Counted from the first letter of the stretch, positions 30,681-38,166 are shown. The stretch: 40,654 nt of DNA from Streptomyces bikiniensis (GCA_000716465.1 JNWL01000052.1:1-40654); one strand, 5' to 3'. Translations and numbers: made by a program. Notes: a model not told the origin generated them from the sequence alone.

Positions 30681-32480
30681 ATGATGAGTTCGGAAGAGGT
30701 GCTGCGGCTCACGGTCGCGGCGTTGATGTCGCGGAGTGGTGAGCGGCAGGGCGATCTGGCTGCCGGGATCGGCCAGTCCCAGGCGCAGGTGTCGCGCAAA
30801 CAGTCCGGCCGTCAGCATTGGTCGCTGGATGATGTCGACTTGTTGGCCGCGCACTATCGTCTGCATGCTCTGGATGTGCTGGCCGGGCCCACTCATGCGG
30901 TCGGTGTTCTGCATGGCGTGCTGCCCAGTCTCCAGGCGGCGGCGGGCGGTTCGCTGTTTTCCGCCCGGGTCGGCGCTCCGGGTCCGGCGCTCGCTCCGGT
31001 CCTGGAGGAGCCCGCCGTGCAGGAGTCCGCGGACTGCGACCCGTCCGGCCCGGCTGCCCAGACCGCCCGCGCTGCCTGTCATCCGGCCCCCCGCCCCGTC
31101 TCCGCCCCCGTGCCCCTGGCCGCCCCGGTCGTGTCTTCGGGGCCGCCGTGTGTGCTGTGCGGGCAGCCTGCCACGGACGAAGTGGACGGCTTCCCGCAGC
31201 ACTTGGCGGCCGAGGACTGCGCGGCGGCCGTCGCCGCCGCGAGTACGCCCGCAGCACCCGCGATCGCCGTCCCAGCGTCGCCGCAGGGCTCGCCCCCGAC
31301 TCCTCCGGTAACTCCAGCCCTGCCCCCTGTGGCTCCGGCCCCGCCGCCGGTCGCCGGGCCTGCGCATGCCGCAGTCCCGTCCGTTCCCGCCGTCGCGCCC
31401 GCGCTGGCCGGTGTGGCCCCCGGTCCTGCCGAGTCGAATTCGGTCGGGTCCGCTCCCGTGCCCCTCGCCCCGGCCGCCCCGGCACCCGCCGCGCCGGCGG
31501 CCCTGCGGCGTAAGGGCGCACCCGGGTACGCCTCGAGCACCCTCGTGGACCAGATCACCGGACGGGTCCACGACGTCCTTCAGGAGGCTGGCGGGGATCT
31601 GGCGGCGGCCGAGGCGGCGCTGATCAAGCTCGCGATTCCCGACGTGATGGCACTGCTCAAGCTTTCCCGGGTGGGCGGCCGGTACGAGCATTCCGAATTC
31701 CCGCCGACCCACGACATTCTCAGCAAGAAATCACAGAAGGGCTCGGACGATATTTGGGAGGGGCGTCCGAAGTGGCGTAACGCGAACCTGCTTGCGGCTG
31801 CCAGGAACGGTGCACAGGTCCAGGTGACCGCACTCGACATGAACGCCGCCTACCTGTCGGCGTTCAAGGCGTGGCTGCCGATCGGGAAGCTCGTGGAGGA
31901 CACTAGCGGCGTCCACGACCCGAAGAAGGCCGGCGTCCACCTGATCACCCCGGCCGCCTGGGACCACACCGACCTCCCCAACCCGCTCGGCAACCGCATG
32001 GAGCCGGGGGAGCTGTGGGTCGGCGAGTCCACGCTGCGCCTGCTCCTCGACTGCGCCCGCAAGGGCCTGGCAGACCCTCCGGTCATCCACCGCTCCCTCG
32101 TCTCCGGGGCCACGGAATCCCTGCTGGAAAAGCTCCGCCGGGCCCTAGCGGAAACCCGCCGGACCGCCCTCGCGGAAAACGACGAACTGACCATCGCTTA
32201 CATCAAGGCCATGTATTCTAAATTCGTGTCCACCATCGGAGAATCCGCCGCGAACCGCGAACTGCGCCGACCGGACTGGATGCACATCATCCGTGCCAAG
32301 GCATTCGCCAACCTGTGGCTGAAGGCCTACAGAGCACACCAGGCCGGCCTTGAGGTCGTCGCCATCTCCGGTACCGACGAACTCCACGTCGCGGGCGACT
32401 GGCGTTCGGTCTTCCCGGAAGGCCGTGACCTGAACGAGGTCAAGGAGAAGGACACCTACATCCTCGGAGGCAAACGCTGA
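30681..32480 (+). CDS. Telomere-associated protein (Tap)-like, XRE domain plus polymerase-palm-like C-terminus
   Basis: A 599-residue protein. Residues 8-65 form an XRE-type helix-turn-helix (DLAAGIGQSQAQVSRKQSGR). A small Cys/His cluster follows (C157-x2-C160, H174, C180), then a long Pro/Ala linker to about 275. The C-terminal half lines up with the Streptomyces Tap family as I know it: ALDMNAAYLSAFKAWLPIGK, WVGESTLRLLLDCA, IAYIKAMYSKFVSTIGES, RRPDWMHIIRAKAFANLWLK and ISGTDELHVAG. Tap recruits the terminal protein to telomere 3' overhangs and has been linked to end patching. D386, K509 and D566 fall where family-B polymerase motifs A, B and C would be. The TGA overlaps the next ATG by one base. 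Shorter and more divergent than chromosomal Tap. Confidence 0.75.
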   Translation: MMSSEEVLRLTVAALMSRSGERQGDLAAGIGQSQAQVSRKQSGRQHWSLDDVDLLAAHYRLHALDVLAGPTHAVGVLHGVLPSLQAAAGGSLFSARVGAPGPALAPVLEEPAVQESADCDPSGPAAQTARAACHPAPRPVSAPVPLAAPVVSSGPPCVLCGQPATDEVDGFPQHLAAEDCAAAVAAASTPAAPAIAVPASPQGSPPTPPVTPALPPVAPAPPPVAGPAHAAVPSVPAVAPALAGVAPGPAESNSVGSAPVPLAPAAPAPAAPAALRRKGAPGYASSTLVDQITGRVHDVLQEAGGDLAAAEAALIKLAIPDVMALLKLSRVGGRYEHSEFPPTHDILSKKSQKGSDDIWEGRPKWRNANLLAAARNGAQVQVTALDMNAAYLSAFKAWLPIGKLVEDTSGVHDPKKAGVHLITPAAWDHTDLPNPLGNRMEPGELWVGESTLRLLLDCARKGLADPPVIHRSLVSGATESLLEKLRRALAETRRTALAENDELTIAYIKAMYSKFVSTIGESAANRELRRPDWMHIIRAKAFANLWLKAYRAHQAGLEVVAISGTDELHVAGDWRSVFPEGRDLNEVKEKDTYILGGKR

Positions 32481-33082
32481 TGGCCGGATCACCCGATCTG
32501 TGGTCGCGCTGGGGCCAGTTCGAGAAGCACGACACCCGCGGAATGAAGGGCGGCGAAGCCCTCGTCCTGGAGCTGAACCGGATCGTCTACTCCTCGGGCA
32601 TCTCCTCCCCGGTCACCTCCCGCCGCGGCCTCGCCGCCCGCCTGCGCTACCTCGACAGCAAAGCCGGCCGCGAAGCACTGCGCGAGCAGGGCGTGAGCCC
32701 CCGCACGATCCGCGCATGGATGAAGGACAAAGGCAAGATCGCCCTCACCCCCGCGAGCCGCGAGAAGCTGGACTCCGCCTACTGGCACCGCCGCCGCGAA
32801 AACCTGATCCGCTCCGGCTGGCTCACCCGCCACCTCGACAACGACGGCCAGGGCCGGCGGATGGAGATCTACCCCGTCGACCAGCACGGCGTGGCCCCCG
32901 AGTTCCGCCGCGACCTCTCCCAGCGCACCGTCACCGTCCGCTACGTCTGGGACGACCTCGTCAAGGCATGGGCCGACAAGGACCAGAACGGCGTGGACGA
33001 GATCTGGGACGACGTCCTCTCGGACCTCGACTCCGACTACAACGCCTACGCCTACGTATCCTCAGTCGGCATCAACGCCTGA
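32480..33082 (+). CDS. Terminal protein (Tpg)-like DNA-binding protein
   Basis: A 200-residue protein coupled to the Tap-like gene by a TGATG overlap, the order and arrangement of tap-tpg operons. A helix-turn-helix lies at about 50-90 (SRRGLAARLRYLDSKAGREA, GVSPRTIRAWMKDKG), as in Tpg, which begins with a similar motif before its DNA-linking region. The C-terminal part (TVTVRYVWDDLVKAWADKDQ, DSDYNAYAYVSSVGINA) is acidic and aromatic. Tpg proteins attach covalently to 5' ends and prime end synthesis. Sequence similarity to classical Tpg is weak, so the call depends on size, the HTH, and the operon. An alternative is a plasmid replication-associated DNA-binding protein. Confidence 0.65.
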   Translation: MAGSPDLWSRWGQFEKHDTRGMKGGEALVLELNRIVYSSGISSPVTSRRGLAARLRYLDSKAGREALREQGVSPRTIRAWMKDKGKIALTPASREKLDSAYWHRRRENLIRSGWLTRHLDNDGQGRRMEIYPVDQHGVAPEFRRDLSQRTVTVRYVWDDLVKAWADKDQNGVDEIWDDVLSDLDSDYNAYAYVSSVGINA

Positions 33083-33122
33083 CCACACAACCCGTCCCTC
33101 CCCGCTGGCGTTGCAGCCTCCA

Positions 33123-33172
33123 GGGTGGCTTTGTTCACGAGTTACGACAGCAGCTGTTCATGACTTCGGGAG
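33123..33172. repeat. 50-bp inverted repeat, left copy (flanks GNAT/TetR cassette)
   Basis: Matches the reverse complement of 34538-34587 at 44 of 50 positions. The shared core includes CACGAG, CGACAGCAG and GACTTCGGGAG. The two copies face each other across 1.4 kb containing the acetyltransferase and TetR genes. Confidence 0.8.
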
Positions 33173-33258
33173 ACATGAGGAATCGAACGGTGCAGGGAGC
33201 GGACGGGTACCGAAATCGGGGCAGCCTTCGGCGCCAGGGGCTCGAAGCCTGTTCGTCC

Positions 33259-33774
33259 TCATCCCATCGGGTTGAGGACGAGACTCCAGGTCTGGCCGAC
33301 GAGGTCGTGACCGAATGCCCGGTGAGGCCTCTCGTCGGTGAGGATGAACCCGCAGTGCTGGTAGATCCTGCGCGCGGACGCGAGGTTGTCGGTGGTCCAC
33401 AGCGTCACACGCCGGTAGCCGGCCGCGCGGGCGAAAGCGAGGGCTTCTTCGGCCAGGTGACTGCCCACGCCGAGGCCGCGGGCGTTCGGGCTGACGAGGA
33501 GGACGCGCAGCTTGGCTGTTCCCGGCTGGTCCCCGGCCGTAAGCATGACGCAGCCCGCCCGGTCGCCGTCGACCTCGGCGATCCAGGCCGCCTGCGCCGC
33601 TGGAGCGTGTCCCGTCGCGTAGTCGGCGACGATTCGGGCCACCAGGGCTTCGAACTCCGTGTTCCAGCCGAACTGCTGGTCGTACAGCTCGCCGTGGGCC
33701 ATCACTATCCAGCCCAGATCGCCTGGGTGGTCGGCGCGGCGAACCGCGATCTCCTGTCGGGCCCCGTCCTGCAT
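33259..33774 (-). CDS. GNAT-family N-acetyltransferase
   Basis: A 171-residue acetyltransferase. The acetyl-CoA loop is clear: LRVLLVSPNARGLGVGSHLA, with R-G-L-G-V-G as the pyrophosphate-binding motif. It is followed by ARRIYQHCGFIL and the family end FGHDLVGQTWSLVL. The last motif groups it with the GNAT halves of MarR-GNAT regulators, though no MarR part is present. Substrate unknown. ATG 33774 has GGAG seven bases upstream; a GTG at 33780 is too close to it. The gene is divergent from a TetR gene 71 bp away, which probably controls it, and both sit within a pair of inverted repeats. Confidence 0.9.
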   Translation of the reverse strand: MQDGARQEIAVRRADHPGDLGWIVMAHGELYDQQFGWNTEFEALVARIVADYATGHAPAAQAAWIAEVDGDRAGCVMLTAGDQPGTAKLRVLLVSPNARGLGVGSHLAEEALAFARAAGYRRVTLWTTDNLASARRIYQHCGFILTDERPHRAFGHDLVGQTWSLVLNPMG

Positions 33775-33808
33775 GCGCACTCTCCGTAATGATTGAATCC
33801 GAATAGTT

Positions 33809-33828
33809 ACTGAAACGACTGTGTCAGT
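33809..33828. promoter_or_regulatory. Candidate TetR operator between GNAT and TetR genes
   Basis: ACTGA-N10-TCAGT inverted repeat in the AT-richer 71-bp gap between the divergent genes, 17 bases ahead of the TetR start. Confidence 0.4.
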
Positions 33829-33845
33829 GGCTCTACGCTAGGCCC

Positions 33846-34442
33846 ATGTCCTCGACAACCGCAAACCCTTCCGCACGCCGGACCGAGCTTCTCGAAGCCG
33901 CTTACCAGTACGTGCTTCGCCACGGTCTGGCCGGACTGTCGCTGCGCCCACTCGCAGAAGCGATCGGCTCCAGCACGCGCGTGCTGATGTTCCTGTTCGG
34001 GAACAAAGACGGGCTCGTGCGGGCGTTGCTGGAACGAGCCCGCACGGAAGAGCTGGCACTCATGGCGGGACTCCGTCGGCCCGAGCGGCCCGTCGATCTC
34101 GCCACCGCGGCGCAGGAGGTGTGGACATGGCTCGCCGCTGACGCACACCGTCCGCTGCTGCGCCTGTGGGCCGAGGCATACGCCCGCTCCCTCGTCGATC
34201 CCGACGGCCCCTGGGCCGGGTTCGCCAGGAGCACCGTGGAGGACTGGCTCGACGTACTCGCCGGCTGCCAGCCGCAGGCCGAGCGGGACACCGAGGAGAT
34301 CGTCGCGCGCCGCACACTGACGCTGGCCGTACTGCGCGGCGCGCTGCTCGACCTGCTGGCCACCGGCGACGAGAGCAGGGTCACCGGCGCCGTCCACCAG
34401 CAACTGGCTCTTCTGCGCGGCGCTGAAGGCACCGGTGATTGA
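33846..34442 (+). CDS. TetR-family transcriptional regulator
   Basis: A 198-residue TetR protein. The helix-turn-helix occupies residues 12-58 (ELLEAAYQYVLRHGLAGLSL, RPLAEAIGSSTRVLMFLFGN). The C-terminal domain is of the kind seen in small Streptomyces TetRs (LRLWAEAYARSLVDPDGPWA, LAVLRGALLDLLATGDESR). ATG 33846 lies 18 bases after an inverted repeat. Divergent from the GNAT gene and inside the same inverted-repeat-bounded cassette. Ligand unknown. Confidence 0.9.
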   Translation: MSSTTANPSARRTELLEAAYQYVLRHGLAGLSLRPLAEAIGSSTRVLMFLFGNKDGLVRALLERARTEELALMAGLRRPERPVDLATAAQEVWTWLAADAHRPLLRLWAEAYARSLVDPDGPWAGFARSTVEDWLDVLAGCQPQAERDTEEIVARRTLTLAVLRGALLDLLATGDESRVTGAVHQQLALLRGAEGTGD

Positions 34443-34537
34443 CCGCCGGCTACGGAAGTCGCCTGGGAATTTGCTCTTTGTGGATCCGGCTACTGCTGCT
34501 CGACGCGGGGGGAATCGAACAAGACATGAGGCCGCGC

Positions 34538-34587
34538 CTCCCGAAGTCGTGAACAACTGCTGTCGCATCTCGTGGACAGAGCCACCC
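34538..34587. repeat. 50-bp inverted repeat, right copy (flanks GNAT/TetR cassette)
   Basis: Partner of 33123-33172. Just inside, both copies are accompanied by the short words AGACATGAGG and AATCGAAC in direct orientation, in opposite order, which suggests the two ends share more history than a simple inversion. Confidence 0.8.
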
Positions 34588-34671
34588 GGGTGTCCTCTGA
34601 CAAGCGATCCTGACCGGTTGCCAAGCGACATCGACCGGCGCGATCGAACCGCCCGTCGGTACGGTCAGCCC

Positions 34672-34875
34672 ATGGAAGACCTACCCGAGAGCGTGGACCG
34701 CCACATCCTGGACCACCGGATCGTCCTGGCACTCAAGGCGATCATGGACGCGTCCGGCCGCACGCTCCATGAAGCGATCGACATCTTCGGGGTCCGATAC
34801 GAGGAGCTCCGCCGCGACCGGCCGGATGACTTCCAGGTGAGCCGCGAGGAGTACAGGCGGGGCGTCTGCACCTGA
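34672..34875 (+). CDS. Conserved small hypothetical protein (67 aa)
   Basis: Reads MEDLPESVDRHILDHRIVLA, ALHEAIDI-type helix (TLHEAIDIFGVRYEELRR), ending REEYRRGVCT. This is a familiar small Streptomyces protein of unknown function, predicted helical and soluble, often near regulators or mobile DNA. ATG 34672 is the only start that keeps good coding character; no strong ribosome site. It is outside the inverted-repeat cassette, just to its right. Confidence 0.65.
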   Translation: MEDLPESVDRHILDHRIVLALKAIMDASGRTLHEAIDIFGVRYEELRRDRPDDFQVSREEYRRGVCT

Positions 34876-35710
34876 CCTGCGGTCTTCCCACCGGTCAAAC
34901 TCACCTGGTAACCAGTCGAGATCACCTGTCAGAGGGCACCGGGGGCGGACAAGGTCCCGTTCAGCCCGTGCCGATATGGCGTGCGCGGGTGAGGTCCGGC
35001 GCCCAGACGCGCTCTGGGACGCAGTACCGCCGGGCCGCCCCACCCTCCCCTGCTCTCTGCCGCGCACGGCCAGGAGCACGCCCGCGCCATGCGTCCCGGC
35101 GCCCCTTGCTGCCGTGTCCGGCCCCGTCCAAGTCGACGGATCTTCGGGTCGGACTTCCTGTAGAGCTCCAAGTGGGTCCTGTGAGGAAGTGGTCGGCGGC
35201 GCCGGCCTCCTCCTCGCACCCCTTGACATGCGGTTCACAGCCTTGCGCAGGCACCCGGTGCGGGAACCTGGGGGCAACTTGAAAGGCAACCCGCCCGCGC
35301 CCTGGTCTCGCCCTCGCTGCATGACGTGGGTCACTTCGAGTAATAAACGGCTGCTACCCCCCAAACAACTAAAGGAGCAAGGCCGTCTGGCTGGGCTCTT
35401 AGCAGTACCTCAGGCCGCATTCAATATGCCGACCGCCCGGGAAAGTCCCAGGTCAGGTATTGAATGCGGCCTTCGTCATACCCATCGTGATCAGGAGTTG
35501 CAGGCCTTGGTGTGCGGCGTCGCAAGGTGTCCTCACCAACTCGGCGGACCGTGCTCACGGTGCCCGTCAAGCGTTCGCGAACCCCCTCCGTTCCAGGGCC
35601 CGCAGGGCGGACAGGCGGATTCTCGCGAGAACTCGATCCACCGCCCGCCACGCCGGACTGTTGCCCTCAGCGCTCACCCGGAGCGCCCCCAAGCGCCCGA
35701 AAAAACCACC
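34876..35710 (+). other. 835-bp region with no convincing gene
   Basis: Reading frames here lack coding character. It holds a TTGACA at 35223-35228 that could be a -35 element, an AT-rich patch near 35338-35375, and the large hairpin at 35412-35472. Confidence 0.4.
35412..35472. other. 61-nt near-perfect hairpin
   Basis: AGGCCGCATTCAATA (35412-35426) pairs perfectly with TATTGAATGCGGCCT (35458-35472). The 31-base loop contains nested GACC/GGTC and GGGA/TCCC pairs. The AT core makes it unlike a plain GC terminator. Possible structured RNA, bidirectional terminator or recombination/replication site. Confidence 0.6.
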
Positions 35711-35887
35711 GTGTCCACGCTCGCCCTGCTCGTCGTCCTGCTCCTGGTCGTCACCGGCGTCCTGTTCCTCGGCACCATCGGTTACCTGACTGACCGCCAC
35801 CCACGCCTGGCCGAGCCACTGGGTGCCTGCGCCGCCTGGGCCGCCGTCTTCGTCGCTCTCGTCGCCCTCGTCGTGGCGCTTCGGTGA
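35711..35887 (+). CDS. Small two-helix membrane protein (58 aa)
   Basis: GTG 35711 opens VSTLALLVVLLLVVTGVLFL, a short loop TDRHPRLAEPLG, then AAWAAVFVALVALVVAL and a TGA. Two membrane helices joined by a charged turn. No clear ribosome site, so the start is uncertain. Family unknown; small membrane proteins of this type are common in Streptomyces mobile DNA. Confidence 0.4.
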   Translation: MSTLALLVVLLLVVTGVLFLGTIGYLTDRHPRLAEPLGACAAWAAVFVALVALVVALR

Positions 35888-35911
35888 CCCGTCGAACCGG
35901 CCCCGCCGCCA

Positions 35912-36012
35912 GTCACACACGGAGTCACACGACCTGTTGGTCACACGGGCTGACCTCGGCCGATACCCCGAAACCTCCGCCCGGCGCCGCATGTGACTGC
36001 GCCTTATGTGAC
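35912..36012. repeat. Cluster of five GTCACA(C) repeats
   Basis: GTCACAC occurs in direct orientation at 35912, 35924 and 35940, and inverted (TGTGAC) at 35992 and 36007. Two more direct copies lie at 36470 and 37929. Spacing is 12-16 bp within the groups. The arrangement resembles a multi-site operator or iterons. Confidence 0.5.
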
Positions 36013-36088
36013 AGCTCCGCCCGGCGGCGGCTGGCCCGCTCGGAATCGAAGGCGCGCACCCCCTTGACCACTTTGCAGTTGGAGGCGG

Positions 36089-36121
36089 GCCCCCTTTGAC
36101 TACCCGCTGGTCAAAGGGGGC
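36089..36121. terminator. Hairpin with CCCCTTTGAC arms
   Basis: GCCCCCTTTGAC (36089-36100) pairs perfectly with GTCAAAGGGGGC (36110-36121) around nine bases. Variants of CCCCTTTGAC also occur at 36059-36069 and 36541-36550. Either a bidirectional terminator or a binding site. Confidence 0.5.
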
Positions 36122-36758
36122 ACGGACTCGCTGGCATTGTCTGGTCGGCGCGGGTGGTTGCCGGTTACAGGTCGGGGGAGTGCCGGTCCGGGCTGCTCAG
36201 GATGGCGCGGGCGTTTGCTGCCAGGTCGGCAACCGGTAACTGGTAGCTGTTTCTTCGTGTGCCAGGTCCGGGCTTCCTCTTGATGGTGCTGGGCCTGCCT
36301 GCCGGTTCCGAGCGCGCGTCGTTCGGCGGGCTTGCTCGCGGGCTGGGTGCCGAGGACGCCTCGGGCGCGTAGCTCGTCGAAGTCGGGTAGGTGGACGTTG
36401 GACAGAGTGGCGAGGAGGTCGACCTCGTGGCCCTGGGCCTGCGGGCCTTTTCCGAGGTCACGGCAGGAAGTCACACGATCATCGTACGGACAGCAGGGTG
36501 GCCGGCCGGTCAGGCGTCTCGCGTGCCCGGTCGGGGCCAGCCCCTTTGACCCACCGCGCTGGGCCGTGCCCTCTGGCCTGGCCGCGTGCTCCGGACGGAC
36601 ACCTACCTCCTCTTCATCACGACATGGAGCCTCGGCCCCGCCGCCCTCCCCCGTCCCCGCAAGCACCGCCCCTCACTGAGCTTGCCCGTGAGCTGTAGAA
36701 GTCGTATGCGGGCCCGGTCCCCGACTCTGTACGAGTGCGGCTTTCTCCGCATGCCGTA
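36122..36758 (-). other. 640-bp region, possible decayed gene only
   Basis: The minus strand shows short coding-like stretches in two frames: VDLLATLSNVHLPDFDELRA near 36330-36430, and NSYQLPVADLAANARAIL ending at 36165. They might be the end of a frameshifted gene, but the join is not convincing and the family is not recognised. Nothing else is seen. Confidence 0.25.
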
Positions 36759-36793
36759 AGGAGTCCCGGAACCGACAGGGTTCCGGGACTCCT
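36759..36793. terminator. Terminator after the Mrr-like gene
   Basis: AGGAGTCCCGGAACC (36759-36773) pairs perfectly with GGTTCCGGGACTCCT (36779-36793), 5-base loop, 20 bases beyond the stop of the minus-strand nuclease gene. Confidence 0.75.
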
Positions 36794-36812
36794 CGGGATG
36801 GGGCCCGGGCGG

Positions 36813-37478
36813 TCAGCCGGACAGCGGCCGGCGGGGTGGTGGTACGGCCCGCAGCAGTTCCCACAGGGGCTTGGAGCCGCCGGCCCAGGTGCCGAGCAGG
36901 GTGCGGTCGACCAGGTGCAGCCGTTGGGAGTGGGCGAAGTCGAGGGCGGGTTTGGAGAATCTGCCGTTGGTGACGAGGACGACGATGTCGCCTCCGTGTA
37001 CGGGGCGGCCGGTGCCGTTGAGTACCTGCAGGTCCGGGCTGCCCACGGCTGCTCCGGACAGGCCGTTCTTCCTGTGCTTGCACTGGATCACCCAGCGCCG
37101 CCCGTAGGGGTCGGTGGCCTTCACGTCCGCGCCGTTGTCCCCGGCACCGCCGACCTGCACCGCGTCCACGCACCCGTCGCGCTGCATCAGATCCCGTACC
37201 GCGTGCTCGAACTGCCGGTGGTGCAGCGCGTCCAGCTGCGCCAGCGCATACCGCAGTCCCTGCAGGCGCACCCGCTCCCACCGCGCGGCCCGCTGCCTGC
37301 CGACCACCCAGAGGGCCACCGCCCCGCCGACGCCGAGCACCAGGACGACGGGGATCCAGGGGTGCGCGCGTACGAAGTCCACGATCGCCGCGATCACAGA
37401 TCCCGCGATGATCAGAGCACCGAGGGCCAGCAGGAGCTGCTCGCTGCCGTCGGCCTTCCTGGAGCGTCGCCGTCTCAC
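36813..37478 (-). CDS. Membrane-anchored Mrr-like restriction endonuclease
   Basis: A 221-residue protein starting at GTG 37478, which overlaps the TGA of the upstream gene (GTGA) and has GGAGG nearby. Residues 14-33 and 41-60 are two membrane helices. Residues 88-190 are a PD-(D/E)XK domain of the Mrr_cat type: FEHAVRDLMQRDG with E91, then GGAGDNGADVKATD with D118, then VIQCKHRKNG with Q132-x-K134, ending with VTNGRFSKPALDFAHS. Mrr enzymes cut modified DNA; membrane-anchored versions occur in actinobacterial plasmids and islands, possibly acting on incoming DNA. Target unknown. It is the last gene of a two-gene coupled operon. Confidence 0.85.
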   Translation of the reverse strand: MRRRRSRKADGSEQLLLALGALIIAGSVIAAIVDFVRAHPWIPVVLVLGVGGAVALWVVGRQRAARWERVRLQGLRYALAQLDALHHRQFEHAVRDLMQRDGCVDAVQVGGAGDNGADVKATDPYGRRWVIQCKHRKNGLSGAAVGSPDLQVLNGTGRPVHGGDIVVLVTNGRFSKPALDFAHSQRLHLVDRTLLGTWAGGSKPLWELLRAVPPPRRPLSG

Positions 37479-37852
37479 CGCTCGCCTCCGCTGCGGTCCC
37501 ACTTGATCGGGTAGGACACCGTCGGCACCGGACGCGGTGCGGTCTGCTTCCACCCGGGCCACCGGATCGGATACGACACGGTCGGCGTCGGCACCGGAGC
37601 CTTACGGGGCGCGGGCTTCTCCCGGCCCGGCCATTTGATCGGATACGTCACGCCAGACGAGGACCACGGCGCCGGTAACCGTTCCCCGCCGCCCGGTGTG
37701 CTGCCTGTCGTCGTGCCGGAGCTGCCGAAGACGAACACGGCTGCCACGATCCCGATGGCCAGCACGGTCTGCTTGTGCGTTCCGGCCGGCGCTCTCCAGT
37801 GCGCCCGCACCGGTGTTCCGTCCTGCTTGGTGTATCCCCTGATAAACGGCAA
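37475..37852 (-). CDS. Single-pass membrane protein with YPIKWPG repeats and an N-terminal DGT-VRAH-R motif
   Basis: A 125-residue protein. The N-terminus MPFIRGYTKQDGTPVRAHWR resembles the repeated motif in the gene at 38213-38566. A membrane helix follows (TVLAIGIVAAVFVFGSSG, about 29-46). The rest is probably extracytoplasmic and carries three copies of a short repeat: VTYPIKWPGRE, VSYPIRWPGWK and VSYPIKWDRSG, separated by Pro-rich spacers. No family is recognised. The stop overlaps the Mrr-like start by four bases, so the two are co-translated. A strong inverted repeat lies just upstream at 37871-37903. Confidence 0.65.
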   Translation of the reverse strand: MPFIRGYTKQDGTPVRAHWRAPAGTHKQTVLAIGIVAAVFVFGSSGTTTGSTPGGGERLPAPWSSSGVTYPIKWPGREKPAPRKAPVPTPTVSYPIRWPGWKQTAPRPVPTVSYPIKWDRSGGER

Positions 37853-37870
37853 GGCCGAAGCCCCCTCCCC

Positions 37871-37903
37871 TGATCGGTCGCGCGCCTCCCACGCGACCGA
37901 TCA
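37871..37903 (-). promoter_or_regulatory. 12-bp inverted repeat over the promoter of the nuclease operon
   Basis: TGATCGGTCGCG (37871-37882) and CGCGACCGATCA (37892-37903) are perfect arms with a 9-base spacer, 19 bases upstream of the start at 37852. On the minus strand a TATATT box borders the repeat. Candidate repressor operator for the two-gene operon. Confidence 0.6.
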
Positions 37904-38166
37904 ATATAGGGCCCGGCACTGACAGGGGGTCACACACAAGCCACTCCTCGTGATCTTGGAGTGCCCCGGCCAGGCCCCCGAGCAGGAGGAGCTGCGCTTC
38001 TGCTCCCGGCATGGCGGGGCCGGGCAGAACACGGAAACCGGCTCCGCCAAGTCCGGCGACCTGCTGGAGTGGTGGTTCATCAGAGCTGCAGCGTCTGTCG
38101 ACACCGTCGGGACTGCTGCCACACCCACGCAGGCGTACAACTGGGAAAGAGCAACCGCTTATAAGG

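Noticed and set aside
34976..35710. Plus-strand open frame extending upstream of the 58-residue membrane protein
   Set aside because: The upstream 240 codons lack coding character and cross the large hairpin; only the final hydrophobic part looks real.
36100..36666. Minus-strand open frame of 188 codons
   Set aside because: Composition is mixed, with coding-like patches in two frames and no recognisable start or family. Kept only as a possible decayed gene.
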